From assembly GCF_004168625.1 (NCBI RefSeq), contig NZ_SDWW01000025.1, positions 1 through 64,000 of the forward strand: a stretch of 64,000 bases of DNA, written 5' to 3'. The notes beneath the pieces were generated by a model. The model searched no databases and was not told the DNA's origin. It saw nothing but the letters and a program-made list of their open reading frames with translations. Origin of the DNA: Pengzhenrongella frigida. GTDB taxonomy: Bacteria; Actinomycetota; Actinomycetes; Actinomycetales; Cellulomonadaceae. The position numbers and the translations under genes were made by a program. Below are positions 32,978-44,013 of the stretch, one piece after another (position 1 is the first letter of the stretch; each line of letters begins with the position of its first letter).

Positions 32978-33849
32978 GTGGTCTCCCCCACGTCGTCGTA
33001 GTCGTCGACGACCTCGATCTCGCCGTCGTCGGTCCCGGTCCACCGCACGGTCAGCTCCCCGAGCGGGGTCACCTGCTCGAACCCGACCGCGCCCTCGCGG
33101 AACAGCTCGAGCAGCGCGAGGAAGCGGACCACCACGACGAGCGGGGTGTCGGCGTCGGCCACGAGGGTCCGGAACGACGAGGCCCCGCCCCGGCGCAGCC
33201 GCTCGACCAGGATGGCGGCCTGCTCGCGCACGCTGACGACCGGCGCGTAGACATGGCTGAGGTCGACCCCGGGCGGGGCGGGACGCGGGGCGATCGCCCG
33301 GGCGGCGAGGGCCGCGAGCTGTTCCGGGCCGACCTGCCAGACGAGCTCGGGCAGCAGCGCCGCGAGCTGCGGCTCGAGCGAGACGGTCCGCGGGTAGCGC
33401 CGGCCCTCCGCCGCGAGCCGGACCGCGATCGCCGCGGCCACCTCCTTGTAGGCGCGGTACTGCAGCAGCCGGGCGAACAGCAGGTCGCGCGCCTCGAGCA
33501 GCTCGAGGTCCTCGGCGTCCTCGACGGCGCCCGCGGGCAGCAGCCGGGCGGCCTTGAGGTCGAGCAGGGTCGCGGCGATCACGAGGAACTCGCTCGCGGT
33601 GCCCAGGTCCCACTTCGGCCCGCCGGCGGCGTCGGAGGCGCGCAGGTACCCGATGAACTCGTCGGTCACCTCGGCCAGCGCCACCTCGGTGATGTCGAGC
33701 TTGTGCTTGGAGATCAGCCCGAGGAGCAGGTCGAACGGGCCGGAGAAGTTCTCGAGGTGGACCTCGAACGCCGAGGTGCCGACCGGGCCGGTCGCGGGTG
33801 GAGCCGTCGGCGCTGCGCTCCCGAGCGGGGCCTCAGGCCGCGTCGCCAC
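32974..33849 (-). CDS. scpA: Segregation and condensation protein A
   Basis: 291 residues. The kleisin N-terminal motif FEVHLENFSGPFDLLLGLI (about 28-46) and ISKHKLDITEVALAEVTDEF are classic ScpA. The C-terminal winged helix (about 205-275) contains the ScpA segment FLALLELFREGAVGFEQV. Start is GTG 33849, inside the last 17 bp of parA. ScpA bridges Smc heads with ScpB for chromosome segregation, consistent with the parA neighbour. Confidence 0.94.
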   Translation of the reverse strand: MATRPEAPLGSAAPTAPPATGPVGTSAFEVHLENFSGPFDLLLGLISKHKLDITEVALAEVTDEFIGYLRASDAAGGPKWDLGTASEFLVIAATLLDLKAARLLPAGAVEDAEDLELLEARDLLFARLLQYRAYKEVAAAIAVRLAAEGRRYPRTVSLEPQLAALLPELVWQVGPEQLAALAARAIAPRPAPPGVDLSHVYAPVVSVREQAAILVERLRRGGASSFRTLVADADTPLVVVVRFLALLELFREGAVGFEQVTPLGELTVRWTGTDDGEIEVVDDYDDVGETT

Positions 33850-34720
33850 GGGCGACGAGCTCTCGAGCCAGCTGGCGGTAGGCGATGGCGCCCGAGTGGG
33901 TCGGCGCGTAGGTCGTGATCGGCTCGGCCGCGATGGAGGAGTCGGGGAACTTCACCGTACGTCCGACGACCGTGTGCAGGAGGGTGTCGCCGAACGCCTC
34001 CTTCACCCGGTTGATGACCTCGCGCGAGTGCAGCGTGCGCGGGTCGTACATGGTGGCGAGGATGCCGTCGACCTCGAGGCGCGGGTTGAGCCGGTCGCGC
34101 ACCTTCTCGATGGTCTCGACGAGCAGGGCGACCCCGCGCAGCGCGAAGAACTCGCACTCGAGCGGGATGAGCACGCCGTGCGCCGCCGTCAGGGCGTTGA
34201 CGGTGAGCAGCCCGAGCGACGGCTGGCAGTCGACCAGGATGACGTCGTAGTCGTCGAGCACCGGTCGCAGCACGCGGCTGAGCGCGGACTCCCGGGCCAC
34301 CTCCCCCACGAGCTGCACCTCCGCCGCGGACAGGTCGATGTTCGCCGGCAGCAGGTCGAGGTTCTCGATCCCGGTGCTGCACACGACGTCGGTGATGGAC
34401 GCGGAGCGCTCCATCAGCAGGTTGTAGATGGTCAGGTCCAGCTCGTGCGGGCTGACTCCCAGGCCGACCGACGCCGCACCCTGCGGGTCGAGGTCGACCA
34501 CGAGCACCCGCCGGCCGTACTCGGCCAGGGCCGCGGCGAGGTTGATCGTGGTGGTCGTCTTGCCGACGCCACCCTTCTGGTTGCACAGGGCGATGATGCG
34601 CGCCGGACCGTGCGACGACAGCAGGGCGGGGATCGGGAAGTGCGGCAGGAGCCGGCCAACCGGGTCGAGAAGAGCAGCTTCCGCTACGGCGGACGTTCCG
34701 GAACTGGGCTGGCTGCTCAC
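33833..34720 (-). CDS. parA: ParA-family ATPase
   Basis: 295 residues. The deviant Walker A KGGVGKTT (49-56) identifies a ParA/Soj-type ATPase; DLDPQGAASVGLGV and the VDCQPSLGLLTVNAL Walker B region follow. A 40-residue leader precedes the domain. This is the ParA paralogue that is conserved next to scpAB in actinobacteria, distinct from the oriC-proximal parAB locus; no parB is present here. The intergenic gap to xerD is 83 bp. Confidence 0.9.
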   Translation of the reverse strand: MSSQPSSGTSAVAEAALLDPVGRLLPHFPIPALLSSHGPARIIALCNQKGGVGKTTTTINLAAALAEYGRRVLVVDLDPQGAASVGLGVSPHELDLTIYNLLMERSASITDVVCSTGIENLDLLPANIDLSAAEVQLVGEVARESALSRVLRPVLDDYDVILVDCQPSLGLLTVNALTAAHGVLIPLECEFFALRGVALLVETIEKVRDRLNPRLEVDGILATMYDPRTLHSREVINRVKEAFGDTLLHTVVGRTVKFPDSSIAAEPITTYAPTHSGAIAYRQLARELVARGDAA

Positions 34721-34803
34721 GGACTCAAGTTACCCCAGCACCTCGGCGGGTCGACGCACAACGCGCCGCGCGCGCCGGGCCGCCGTGGGCGAGGGCTCGG
34801 AAC

Positions 34804-35790
34804 TCAGCCCAGGGCCCGCGGGTGGGACGCCGCGTACACCTCGCGCAGGGTGTCCGGCGTGACCAACGTGTAGATCTGGGTCGTGGTCACCGACGCGTGC
34901 CCGAGCAGCTCCTGCACCACCCGCACGTCCGCGCCGCCGGCCAGCAGGTGCGTCGCGAACGAGTGCCGCAGGGTGTGCGGGGAGATGTGGTCGGCGCCGG
35001 GGAGTTGCGCGCGGTTCGCGGCGGCCCGCAGCACGGCCCACGCGCTCTGCCGGCTCAGGCGGGCGCCGCGGGTGTTGAGGAACATCGCCGGCGTGCCGAT
35101 ACCGCCGGACGCGAGCACCGGCCGAGCCCGCACGAGGTAGGCCTCGGCCGCCTGCACCGCATAGGAGCCGACCGGGACCACCCGCTCCTTGCGCCCCTTG
35201 CCGAACAGCCGGACCGAGGCGCGGCCGGGGGTCAGGTCGAGGTCGTCGACGTCGAGCCCGATCGCCTCGGAGATCCGGGCCCCGGTGGAGTAGAGCAGCT
35301 CGAGCAGCGCGCGGTCGCGGAGCGGACCGGGGCCGTCGCCCACGCTCGCCGCCTCGAGCAGGCGTTCGACGTCGGACGTCGAGATCGCCTTGGGCAGCCG
35401 CTTGGGCCGTGCGGGCGGGTGCACCGCACTGGCGGGGTCGACGGCGACCAGGCCCTCGAGCGCGCAGAACTTGTGCCACCCGCGCACGGCCACCACGGTG
35501 CGCGCGGTGGACGACGCCGAGAGGACCGCGCCGCCGTCGGACCCGGTGCGCAGCGCGGTGACGAACTCCTCGACGTCGGCCGCGGTGATCTCGGCCGGCG
35601 TCGTGCGCCCGCGGGCCACGAGGTGCGCCACGTACCGGTCGAGGTCGCGGCGGTAGGCCGCCAGGGTGTTCGCGGACAGGCCGCGCTCGACGGTGAGGTG
35701 CGCGAGGTACTCCTGCACGACGCCGACCACCGCGGGAGCGGTCGCCGTCGGGCGCGATGGCACCCCGAGGACCACGGTCGGATCAGGCAC
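34804..35790 (-). CDS. xerD: Tyrosine recombinase XerD
   Basis: 328 residues. SAM-like N-terminal domain (about 20-115; [20 protein letters not shown]) and catalytic domain with R172 (TGARISEA), K199, H272-x2-R275 (HTLRH), H298 (LGHAS) and nucleophile Y307. It resolves chromosome dimers at dif with XerC. The 18-residue N-terminal leader may be shorter in vivo. Its place before parA-scpA-scpB is the standard actinobacterial arrangement, so I treat it as the chromosomal XerD and not as an integrase. It starts three bases after the ctaB stop. Confidence 0.94.
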   Translation of the reverse strand: MPDPTVVLGVPSRPTATAPAVVGVVQEYLAHLTVERGLSANTLAAYRRDLDRYVAHLVARGRTTPAEITAADVEEFVTALRTGSDGGAVLSASSTARTVVAVRGWHKFCALEGLVAVDPASAVHPPARPKRLPKAISTSDVERLLEAASVGDGPGPLRDRALLELLYSTGARISEAIGLDVDDLDLTPGRASVRLFGKGRKERVVPVGSYAVQAAEAYLVRARPVLASGGIGTPAMFLNTRGARLSRQSAWAVLRAAANRAQLPGADHISPHTLRHSFATHLLAGGADVRVVQELLGHASVTTTQIYTLVTPDTLREVYAASHPRALG

Positions 35791-35793
35791 GGG

Positions 35794-36795
35794 TCAGATC
35801 GGCAGGAACGGGTCGACGGCCACTGCGAGGAACAGCAGCGTCAGGTAGGTGATCGACAGGTGGAACAGCCGCATCTCGCCGAGCTTGACGACTCCCGGCT
35901 GCCGGGCGCGCCGGTACAGCCCGATGCACGCCGCGAGGAACCACAGGCCCAGGGCCGCCGCCACGACGGCGTAGACCCAGGTCATCGAGGCCAGCGGGAC
36001 GAGCGCGAGGGAGCTGGCGATCATCGCGACCGCGTAGGCCATCACCTCGGCCGCGACCCGCCGGTCCCCCGCGACGACCGGCAGCATCGGCACGCCGGCT
36101 GCGGCGTACTCCTTCTTGAACTTCATCGACAGCGGCCAGTAGTGCGGCGGGGTCCAGAAGAAGATCACCCCGAACAGCGCGACCGGCGCCCAGCTGAGCG
36201 AACCGGTGACGGCCGACCAGCCGATCAGCACCGGCATGCACCCGGCGATCCCGCCCCAGACGATGTTCTGCGGCGTGCGGCGCTTGAGGATCATCGTGTA
36301 GCCGACGATGTAGATCGCGAGCGCACCCGCGGTCAGCGCGGCCGACACGAGGTTGACCAGCAGCGCGAACCACAGCAGCGAGGCCGCCCCGAGCACGAAC
36401 CCGAAGATCAGCGCGTTGCGCGGCGAGATCTCGCCCGTCACCAGCGGGCGCCGCTTGGTGCGGTTCATCAGCTGGTCGATGTCGCGGTCGAGGTAGCAGT
36501 TCAGGACGCCGGCCGACCCGGCCGCGGCGGCGCCGCCGACCAGGGTCGCGAGCACCAGGGCGATCGACGGGAAGCCCTGCTCGGCGAGGATCATCGTCGG
36601 CACGGTGGTCACGAGCAGCAACTCGATGATGCGCGGCTTGGTCAGCGCGATGTAGGCCCCGACGCGCTCGCGCGCCCGGGCCAGCCCGACGGCCCCCGTC
36701 CCGGCTCGCGCAGTCCGGTTCGCGGGCGTGCGCCCATCCACCGCCCCGGGCTCGCCGGAGGTGCTGTCGATCGGGATCGGGCTCGAGAGTCGCAC
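35794..36795 (-). CDS. ctaB: Protoheme IX farnesyltransferase
   Basis: 333 residues. A UbiA-type polyprenyltransferase with about nine transmembrane helices. The Asp-rich prenyl-diphosphate site is N99-x3-D103-x3-D107 in [16 protein letters not shown], and the first loop carries [14 protein letters not shown]. It makes heme O for cytochrome oxidase. Start is GTG 36795, with a 45-residue hydrophilic leader typical of actinobacteria. It is divergent from tkt, a classic linkage. Confidence 0.95.
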   Translation of the reverse strand: MRLSSPIPIDSTSGEPGAVDGRTPANRTARAGTGAVGLARARERVGAYIALTKPRIIELLLVTTVPTMILAEQGFPSIALVLATLVGGAAAAGSAGVLNCYLDRDIDQLMNRTKRRPLVTGEISPRNALIFGFVLGAASLLWFALLVNLVSAALTAGALAIYIVGYTMILKRRTPQNIVWGGIAGCMPVLIGWSAVTGSLSWAPVALFGVIFFWTPPHYWPLSMKFKKEYAAAGVPMLPVVAGDRRVAAEVMAYAVAMIASSLALVPLASMTWVYAVVAAALGLWFLAACIGLYRRARQPGVVKLGEMRLFHLSITYLTLLFLAVAVDPFLPI

Positions 36796-37071
36796 GCGCG
36801 TGGATTCTTCCGTTCATCGGCCGGTGGAGGTGACGGGGGCGGACGGAGGCAATGCTACGGCTCAACGCGCGCTCGCGAACCCCTCCGTGACGCACAATCG
36901 TGTGACTTTGGTCCCGGATCGCCTCGCGGTGTCCAACCGACGGGCCCAGCACCCCCGCGACGCCCAGGTCGGTAGGCTCATTGCGGATCACCCCGGCCCT
37001 GGGGCGCTCCGAGTACCGATTGCGTTTCGTGACGTCCCGGGTCGTGCAGACCTGGACAGGGAAGAGGTTCG
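36796..37071. promoter_or_regulatory. Divergent promoter region of ctaB and tkt
   Basis: This 276-bp region must hold both promoters. A GAAGAGG ribosome site precedes tkt GTG 37072. I see no strong palindrome or riboswitch in it and cannot place the -35/-10 boxes with confidence. Confidence 0.5.
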
Positions 37072-39231
37072 GTGAACGTGTTCGCCCCGGCCAGCCAGGT
37101 CAAATGGTCCGATCTCGATCGAAAGGCCGTGGACACCGTTCGCGTCCTGGCGGCCGACGCCGTCGAGAAGGTCGGCAACGGCCATCCCGGTACCGCGATC
37201 AGTCTGGCCCCGGTCGCCTATCTGCTGTACCAGAACCGCATGCGGCTGGACCCGTCGGACCCGACCTGGCTCGGGCGCGACCGCTTCGTGCTGTCGGCCG
37301 GGCACTCGTCCCTGACGCAGTACATCCAGCTGTTCCTCGCCGGCTACGGCCTCGAGCTCGAGGACCTGGAGGCGCTGCGCACCTGGGGCTCGAAGACCCC
37401 CGGCCACCCGGAGTTCCGGCACACCGCCGGCGTCGAGATCACCACCGGTCCGCTCGGGCAGGGCATCGCGTCCGCCGTCGGCATGGCCATGGCGTCCCGC
37501 CGCGAGCGCGGGCTGCTCGACCCCGCGGCGGCGCCGGGCACGAGCCCGTTCGACCACTCGATCTTCGTCATCGCCTCCGACGGTGACCTGCAGGAAGGCG
37601 TCTCCGCGGAGGCGTCCTCGATCGCGGGCACGCAGGAGCTCGGCAACCTGACCGTCATCTGGGACGACAACCACATCTCGATCGAGGGCGACACCGACAT
37701 CGCCTTCACCGAGGACGTCCTGGCGCGGTACGCCGCCTACGGCTGGCACGTGCAGCGAGTGGACTGGACCAACGGCGGGACGCAGTACGCCGAGGACATC
37801 GACGCGCTCAACGCCGCCCTCGACGCCGCCGCGGCCGACCCGCGGCCCTCGATCGTCGGGCTGCGCACGATCATCGCCTGGCCCGCGCCGACCAAGCAGA
37901 ACACCCACGGCTCGCACGGCTCGAAGCTGGGCACGGCCGAGGTGCGGGGCCTGAAGGAGGCCGTCGGCTTCAACCCCGACACCGCGTTCGACGTCGACCC
38001 GGCCGTCCTGGCGCACACCCGCGCCGTCGGCGAGCGGGGTGCGGCTGCCCGCGCCGAGTGGACCCTCGGCTACGAGGCCTGGCGCACGGCCAACCCGGAC
38101 CGCGCCGCGCTGCTCGACCGGCTCCGGGCCGGCGAGCTGCCCGCCGACTGGGACGCGGCCCTGCCGGTGTTCGCGCCGGGCAAGGCCATCGCCACCCGCG
38201 CGGCCTCGGGCGAGATCCTCTCGGCCCTGGCCGACGTGCTGCCCGAGCTGTGGGGCGGCTCGGCCGACCTCGCCGGCTCGAACAACACGACCATGAAGGG
38301 CGAGCCGTCCTTCATCCCGGCGCGCCGCTCCACGTCGGAGTTCGCGGGCGACGAGTACGGCCGCACGCTGCACTTCGGCATCCGCGAGCACGCCATGGGC
38401 GCGATCCTGTCCGGCATCTCGCTGCACGGCCTGACCCGCCCGTACGGCGGCACGTTCTTCACGTTCAGCGACTACATGCGCGGCGCGGTGCGCCTGGCGT
38501 CCCTGATGGGGATCCCGGTCACCTACGTGTGGACGCACGACTCGATCGGCCTCGGCGAGGACGGCCCCACCCACCAGCCGGTCGAGCACCTGACCGCGCT
38601 GCGCGCCATCCCGGGCCTCGCGATCGTGCGGCCGGCGGACGCCAACGAGACCGCCCAGGCCTGGAAGGCGCTCCTCGAGCGCAACTCCGGCCCGGTCGGC
38701 CTGATCCTCACCCGCCAGAACGTGCCCACGTTCCCGCGCGGCACCGAGGGCTTCGCGTCCGCGGTCGGCGTCGACAAGGGCGCGTACGTGCTCCTCGAGG
38801 CGTCCGGCGGCATCCCGGCCGTCATCCTCATCGGTACCGGTTCCGAGGTCCAGCTCGCCGTCGAGGCGCGCACGCTCCTCGAGGCCGAGGGCATCGCCAC
38901 CCGCGTGGTGTCCATGCCGAGCCAGGAGTGGTTCGCCGAGCAGCCCGACTCCTACCGCGAGTTCGTGCTCCCGTCCACCGTGAAGGCCCGCGTCTCGGTC
39001 GAGGCCGGCATCGCGATGTCGTGGCACAAGCTGGTCGGCGACGCCGGCCGGTCGGTGTCCCTCGAGCACTACGGGGCGTCGGCTGCCGCCGAGACCCTCT
39101 TCGAGGAGTTCGGCATCACCACCGCCGCGGTCGTGTCCGCCGCCAAGGAGTCGATCGCCGCCAGCAGCGATGCTGCGGCGTCGAGCACCCCGGCGGCCCC
39201 GACCCAGGCCAAGGCCGGCGACCAGCTCTGA
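37072..39231 (+). CDS. tkt: Transketolase
   Basis: 719 residues. TPP-dependent transketolase with H38 in GNGHPGTA, the TPP motif [13 protein letters not shown] (about 168-180), the pyrimidine domain start ADLAGSNNT and the [15 protein letters not shown] catalytic segment (about 486-500). The last 25 residues are an Ala/Ser/Pro-rich tail. It starts at GTG 37072. First gene of the pentose-phosphate operon. Confidence 0.97.
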   Translation: MNVFAPASQVKWSDLDRKAVDTVRVLAADAVEKVGNGHPGTAISLAPVAYLLYQNRMRLDPSDPTWLGRDRFVLSAGHSSLTQYIQLFLAGYGLELEDLEALRTWGSKTPGHPEFRHTAGVEITTGPLGQGIASAVGMAMASRRERGLLDPAAAPGTSPFDHSIFVIASDGDLQEGVSAEASSIAGTQELGNLTVIWDDNHISIEGDTDIAFTEDVLARYAAYGWHVQRVDWTNGGTQYAEDIDALNAALDAAAADPRPSIVGLRTIIAWPAPTKQNTHGSHGSKLGTAEVRGLKEAVGFNPDTAFDVDPAVLAHTRAVGERGAAARAEWTLGYEAWRTANPDRAALLDRLRAGELPADWDAALPVFAPGKAIATRAASGEILSALADVLPELWGGSADLAGSNNTTMKGEPSFIPARRSTSEFAGDEYGRTLHFGIREHAMGAILSGISLHGLTRPYGGTFFTFSDYMRGAVRLASLMGIPVTYVWTHDSIGLGEDGPTHQPVEHLTALRAIPGLAIVRPADANETAQAWKALLERNSGPVGLILTRQNVPTFPRGTEGFASAVGVDKGAYVLLEASGGIPAVILIGTGSEVQLAVEARTLLEAEGIATRVVSMPSQEWFAEQPDSYREFVLPSTVKARVSVEAGIAMSWHKLVGDAGRSVSLEHYGASAAAETLFEEFGITTAAVVSAAKESIAASSDAAASSTPAAPTQAKAGDQL

Positions 39232-39284
39232 CGACGGGCGCCGCGCAGCACTGAGTTCCCGGGCGCCCACCCGCACGACAAGGG

Positions 39285-39319
39285 GGACGTCCCCGCGGTC
39301 CATCGCCGCGGGGACGTCC
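39285..39319 (+). other. Intercistronic hairpin between tkt and tal
   Basis: A perfect 14-bp stem (GGACGTCCCCGCGG at 39285-39298 with 39306-39319) and 7-base loop, with no T-run, lies between tkt and the tal ribosome site AGGAGGA. It may partly terminate the transcript or protect the upstream mRNA. Confidence 0.6.
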
Positions 39320-39352
39320 GTTCCGGAAGGCACTACGAGAAGGAGGACGGTC

Positions 39353-40513
39353 ATGACCGAGAACCCATCCGCTCCGACGCTGGACGCCCTGGCCCACGCG
39401 GGGGTCGCCATCTGGCTCGACGACCTGTCCCGGGACCGCTTGCGGACCGGAAACCTCGAGAACCTGATCACCTCGCGCCGGGTCGTGGGGGTGACCACCA
39501 ACCCGACGATCTTCGCGGGGGCGCTCGCCGGCGGCGACGCGTACGACGCCCAGCTCGCCGAGCTCGCCGCGGCCGGGATGCCCGCCGAGCGCGCCGTCTG
39601 GGCGATCACGACCGACGACGTCCGGGCCGCGGCCGACGTGCTGGCCCCCCAGTACGCCGCCTCCGACGGCATCGACGGACGGGTGTCGATCGAGGTCGAC
39701 CCCCGCCTGGCCCGCGACACCGCCGCCACCATCGACCAGGCCCGCGAGCTGTGGGCGCGGGTGGACCGGCCGAACGTGTTCATCAAGATCCCGGCCACCG
39801 CCGAGGGCCTGCCGGCCATCTCGCAGGCGCTCGCCGACGGGATCAGCGTCAACGTGACGCTGATCTTCTCGCTCGACCGCTACCGCCAGGTGCTGGATGC
39901 GTTCCAGTCCGGGCTCGAGCGCGCCCACGCTTCCGGGCGCGACCTGGTCCCGATCGGGTCGGTCGCCTCGTTCTTCGTCTCCCGCGTCGACTCCGCGGTC
40001 GACGCCCGGCTCGACGCTCTCGGCACCCCGGCGGCCACGGCCCTGCGTGGTCGGGCCGCGATCGCCAACGCGCGGCTCGCCTTCGAGGTGTACCAGCGCG
40101 CGCTGGCCGGCGAGCGCTGGCAGCGTCTCGCGGTGGTCGGGGCCCGACCGCAGCGCCCGCTGTGGGCGTCGACCGGGGTCAAGGACCCGAGCTTCTCGGA
40201 CACCCGGTACGTCGACGAGCTCGTCACCGCCGGGGTCGTGAACACCATGCCCGAGGCCACGCTCGCGGCCGTGGCCGACCATGGGAACCTGCACGGCGAC
40301 ACCATCGCCGGCACCTACGACGAGGCCCGCGGCGTGCTCGCCGGACTTGCCGAGCTCGGGATCGCGATCGACGACGTCACCACGGCGCTCGAGGACGAGG
40401 GCGTGCTCAAGTTCGAGAAGAGCTGGGACGACCTGCTCGCGACGATCGCCGCCGGGCTCGCGCGCGCCGCCGGCGCACGGCGCCCCGTGCACACGGGAGA
40501 AGCCGGCCGGTGA
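39353..40513 (+). CDS. tal: Transaldolase
   Basis: 386 residues, the long actinobacterial type. Conserved [12 protein letters not shown] (about 45-56), the Schiff-base Lys in FIKIPAT (about residue 144) and [11 protein letters not shown] (about 165-175) are present. ATG 39353 has AGGAGGA upstream; the in-frame ORF from 39170 is not needed. The stop overlaps the pgi start in GTGA. Confidence 0.96.
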   Translation: MTENPSAPTLDALAHAGVAIWLDDLSRDRLRTGNLENLITSRRVVGVTTNPTIFAGALAGGDAYDAQLAELAAAGMPAERAVWAITTDDVRAAADVLAPQYAASDGIDGRVSIEVDPRLARDTAATIDQARELWARVDRPNVFIKIPATAEGLPAISQALADGISVNVTLIFSLDRYRQVLDAFQSGLERAHASGRDLVPIGSVASFFVSRVDSAVDARLDALGTPAATALRGRAAIANARLAFEVYQRALAGERWQRLAVVGARPQRPLWASTGVKDPSFSDTRYVDELVTAGVVNTMPEATLAAVADHGNLHGDTIAGTYDEARGVLAGLAELGIAIDDVTTALEDEGVLKFEKSWDDLLATIAAGLARAAGARRPVHTGEAGR

Positions 40514-42393
40514 GCACGGACGAGGGGCGTCTCAAGGCCCCCGCACCCCAGTCCCCCACCCCGCCCTCCCCCGATCCCCGGCACCCCGACCGCAGGGCGA
40601 GCGACCGTCGCTCGACCGAGCGCCGGACCGCCGGTCGGCGGGTCTCCGACACCACGGCCGCCGACAGCGCACCCGCCGACCACACCGACGGCGACAGCGG
40701 CTGGGTGATGTCCTGGGTCGGCGACGGCGACGACCCCCTGCTCGAGGTCACCGCCGGGGGTGCCGCCGCGGCCGCCGTCGGGCAGCACGCGGACCGCCTC
40801 GCCACCGACAAGATCGCCTCCCGGATCGCCGCGGGCGACGCCGGCCTGTGGGGTCCGGCCGCCGAGGCCGACTCGGCGATCCGGCTGGGTTGGACCGGCC
40901 TGCACGCGACCACCCGTGCGATCCTGCCCGCGCTCGCCGAGCTGCGGACCGCCCTGGCCGCCGACGGCATCGACCGCGTCGTGCTGGCCGGGATGGGCGG
41001 CTCGTCCCTCGCCCCCGAGGTCATCACCCAGACGGCCGGCGTCCCGCTCGTGGTGCTCGACTCGACCGACCCCGAGCAGGTCCGGGCCGCGCTCGCCGGC
41101 GACCTCGCCCGGACGGTGCTCGTCGTGGCGAGCAAGTCCGGCGACACCGTCGAGACGGATGCGCAGCGGCGGGTCTTCGAGGCCGCCTTCGCGGTCGCGG
41201 GCCTGGACGCCGGGCGGCACCTCGTGGCCGTGACCGACGCGGGTTCGCCGCTCGAGGCCACGGCCCGCGCCGCCGGCTACCGGGCCGTCTTCCTCGCCGA
41301 CCCGACCGTGGGGGGCCGGTTCTCGGCCCTCTCGGCGTTCGGCGTCGTGCCGTCCGCCCTCGCCGGCGTCGACGTCGTGCGGCTGCTCGACCAGGCGGCC
41401 GCGGTCGCGGACATCCTCACCGAGGATGCCGACTCGAACCCCGCGCTCGTGCTCGCCGCGGCGATCGCCGGCACGTCCCCGCTGCGCGACAAGCTCATGC
41501 TCGTCGACGAGGGCTCCGGCCTGATCGGCCTCGCCGACTGGGTCGAGCAGCTCGTCGCGGAGTCCACCGGCAAGGCCGGGCGCGGTCTGCTCCCGGTCGC
41601 CACGAACAGCCCCGCAGGTGAGCCGCCCGAGCTCTCCTCGCCCGCCACCGATGTGCTCGCGGTGCGCTTCGTCGCACTCGTCGACGACGTGGACGACCCG
41701 GCCGCCGAGGTCTCGATCCCGGGGGACGAGGTCACCGTGGCCGGTGAGCTCGGGGCGCAGTTCCTCCTCTGGGAGTACGCGACGGTGGTGGCCGCGCACC
41801 TGCTCGGGGTCAACCCGTTCGACCAGCCCGAGGTCGAGACCGCCAAGGATGCGGCGCGCCACCTGGGCGCGGCGCCCCCGGACCGGGAGCCGGCCGCGTT
41901 CGTCGACGGAGGGATCGAGGTCCGCGCCACCCCCGACCTGCTGCTCGACCCGGACGGCGTCCGGATCGAGGACGCCGCGGGGGTCATCGACGCGCTGCTC
42001 CTGAGCGTGCCCGACGACGGCTACCTCGCCGTCACGGCGTTCCTCGACCGCGCGGAGAACGTCGACCTCGCCCAGGTGCGGGACGCGCTGGCGATCCGGA
42101 CCGGGCGTCCGGTCACGTTCGGGTGGGGCCCGCGCTTCCTGCACTCGACCGGCCAGCTGCACAAGGGCGGGCCCCCGGTGGGGGTCTTCCTGCAGCTCAC
42201 CGGCGCTCCGGCGGTGGACTTCCCCGTCCCCGGCCGGCCCTTCACCTTCGGTCAGCTGATCGCGGCCCAGGCCGCGGACGACGCCGCAGCCCTGGCTGCG
42301 CACGGCCGACCGATCCTGCGCCTGCACCTCACCGACCGGGCCGCGCTCGCGCACGTGACCCATCTGCTCCGCTCGAGAAGAGTCCCCGCATGA
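40510..42393 (+). CDS. pgi: Glucose-6-phosphate isomerase, actinobacterial PPP-operon type
   Basis: 627 residues. The SIS-fold core (about 85-610) has [33 protein letters not shown] and the C-terminal [18 protein letters not shown]. These match the divergent pgi variant found in actinobacterial pentose-phosphate operons. The first 75 residues are a Pro/Arg/Asp-rich extension ([18 protein letters not shown]) not needed for the fold. GTG 40510 overlaps the tal stop; a shorter start near 40702 (GTG in WVMSW) is possible. The gene overlaps zwf by four bases. Confidence 0.88.
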   Translation: MSTDEGRLKAPAPQSPTPPSPDPRHPDRRASDRRSTERRTAGRRVSDTTAADSAPADHTDGDSGWVMSWVGDGDDPLLEVTAGGAAAAAVGQHADRLATDKIASRIAAGDAGLWGPAAEADSAIRLGWTGLHATTRAILPALAELRTALAADGIDRVVLAGMGGSSLAPEVITQTAGVPLVVLDSTDPEQVRAALAGDLARTVLVVASKSGDTVETDAQRRVFEAAFAVAGLDAGRHLVAVTDAGSPLEATARAAGYRAVFLADPTVGGRFSALSAFGVVPSALAGVDVVRLLDQAAAVADILTEDADSNPALVLAAAIAGTSPLRDKLMLVDEGSGLIGLADWVEQLVAESTGKAGRGLLPVATNSPAGEPPELSSPATDVLAVRFVALVDDVDDPAAEVSIPGDEVTVAGELGAQFLLWEYATVVAAHLLGVNPFDQPEVETAKDAARHLGAAPPDREPAAFVDGGIEVRATPDLLLDPDGVRIEDAAGVIDALLLSVPDDGYLAVTAFLDRAENVDLAQVRDALAIRTGRPVTFGWGPRFLHSTGQLHKGGPPVGVFLQLTGAPAVDFPVPGRPFTFGQLIAAQAADDAAALAAHGRPILRLHLTDRAALAHVTHLLRSRRVPA

Positions 42394-43943
42394 GCCCTCG
42401 CACGAACCCTCACAAGGTCACCGCCGACGACAACCCGCTGCGTGATCCACGGGACCGCCGCCTGCCCCGGATCGCCGGCCCGTCCGGGCTGGTCATCTTC
42501 GGCGTCACCGGCGACCTCGCCCGCAAGAAGCTCCTGCCCGCGGTGTACGACCTGACCAACCGCGGCCTGCTCCCGCCCGGTTTCGGGCTGACCGGGTTCG
42601 CACGGCGGGACTGGGAGACGCAGGACTTCGCCCAGATCGTGCACGACTCCGTGAAGAAGTACGCCCGGACGCCGTTCCGGGAGGCGACCTGGCGCCAGCT
42701 CGCCGAGGGGATCCGCTTCGTGCAGGGCGAGTTCGACGACCCGGAGGCGTTCGAGCGGCTGGCCACGACCGTGCACGACCTCGACGTCGAACGCGGCACC
42801 GGCGGCAACCACGCGTTCTACCTCTCGGTCCCCCCGAGCGCGTTCCCGATCGTGTGCCGCCAGCTCGCGAAGTCCGGGCTGTCGAAGTCGCGCGAGGGCT
42901 CGTGGCGCCGGGTGGTCATCGAGAAGCCGTTCGGGCACGACCTGGAGAGCGCCCGGGCGCTCAACGACGTGGTCTCGGAGGTCTTCGAGCCGGACGACGT
43001 GTTCCGCATCGACCACTACCTCGGCAAGGAGACGGTCCAGAACCTGCTGGTGCTGCGGTTCGCGAACCAGATGTTCGAACCGATCTGGAACGCGCACTAC
43101 GTCGACCACGTGCAGATCACCATGGCCGAGGACATCGGCATCGGTGGCCGCGCCGGGTACTACGACGGCATCGGTGCGGCCCGGGACGTGATCCAGAACC
43201 ACCTCATCCAGCTGCTCGCCCTGACGGCGATGGAGGAGCCGGTCTCGTTCTCGCCCGAGGACCTGCGGGCCGAGAAGATCAAGGTCCTGTCCGCGGTGCG
43301 CGTGCCGCGCGACCTGGCCAAGCACACCGCGCGCGGGCAGTACTCCGCCGGCTGGCAGGGCGGTGAGGAGGTCGTCGGGTACCTCGAGGAGCAGGGGATC
43401 CCCGCGGAGTCGACCACCGAGACGTTCGCCGCCATCCGGGTCGACATCGACACCCGGCGCTGGGCCGGGGTGCCGTTCTACCTGCGCACCGGCAAGCGGC
43501 TGGGGCACCGCGTGACCGAGATCGCGGTCGTGTTCAAGCGCGCACCCCACCTTCCGTTCGAGTCCACGGCCACCCAGGAGCTCGGCAACAACGCCCTGGT
43601 CATCCGGGTGCAGCCCGACGAGGGCGTGACCCTGCGGTTCGGCGCCAAGGTCCCGGGCACGGCCATGGAGGTGCGCGACGTCACCATGGACTTCGGCTAC
43701 GGGCATGCGTTCACCGAGTCCTCCCCGGAGGCGTACGAGCGGCTCATCCTCGACGTGCTGCTGGGCGACCCGCCGCTGTTCCCGCGGCACGAGGAGGTCG
43801 AGCTCTCCTGGAAGATCCTCGACCCGATCACCAAGAGCTGGGCCGCCAAGGGCAAGCCCGAGCCGTACCGCTCGGGCACCTGGGGACCCGCGTCCGCCGA
43901 GGCCATGATGGCCCGCGACGGCCGGACCTGGCGCGCCCCGTGA
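42390..43943 (+). CDS. zwf: Glucose-6-phosphate 1-dehydrogenase
   Basis: 517 residues. NADP-binding GVTGDLARKK (38-47), catalytic RIDHYLGKE (about 206-214) and the EKPFGHDL segment are all intact. It catalyses the first, NADPH-producing step of the pentose-phosphate pathway. ATG 42390 overlaps the pgi stop. OpcA follows 70 bp later and is needed for full activity in actinobacteria. Confidence 0.97.
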   Translation: MSPRTNPHKVTADDNPLRDPRDRRLPRIAGPSGLVIFGVTGDLARKKLLPAVYDLTNRGLLPPGFGLTGFARRDWETQDFAQIVHDSVKKYARTPFREATWRQLAEGIRFVQGEFDDPEAFERLATTVHDLDVERGTGGNHAFYLSVPPSAFPIVCRQLAKSGLSKSREGSWRRVVIEKPFGHDLESARALNDVVSEVFEPDDVFRIDHYLGKETVQNLLVLRFANQMFEPIWNAHYVDHVQITMAEDIGIGGRAGYYDGIGAARDVIQNHLIQLLALTAMEEPVSFSPEDLRAEKIKVLSAVRVPRDLAKHTARGQYSAGWQGGEEVVGYLEEQGIPAESTTETFAAIRVDIDTRRWAGVPFYLRTGKRLGHRVTEIAVVFKRAPHLPFESTATQELGNNALVIRVQPDEGVTLRFGAKVPGTAMEVRDVTMDFGYGHAFTESSPEAYERLILDVLLGDPPLFPRHEEVELSWKILDPITKSWAAKGKPEPYRSGTWGPASAEAMMARDGRTWRAP

Positions 43944-44013
43944 CCCCCACCCGCACCGTCCCACCCACCCGCTCCTGTACCTGTACCCGCATCCGGACGA
44001 GGAGGCCCTCCCT

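Noticed and set aside
33833-34720. ParA as part of a plasmid-type parAB locus
   Set aside because: There is no parB or parS-like site, and the gene is in the core scpAB neighbourhood of actinobacteria.
34804-35790. Tyrosine recombinase as a second integrase marking another mobile element
   Set aside because: It lies in the conserved xerD-parA-scpA-scpB chromosomal string with no attachment repeats nearby, so it is XerD.
36988-39852. 954-residue minus-strand open frame opposite tkt/tal
   Set aside because: It is antisense to transketolase and transaldolase, has a random Gly/Arg/Val-rich composition and no domain. Long antisense frames are expected at this GC content.
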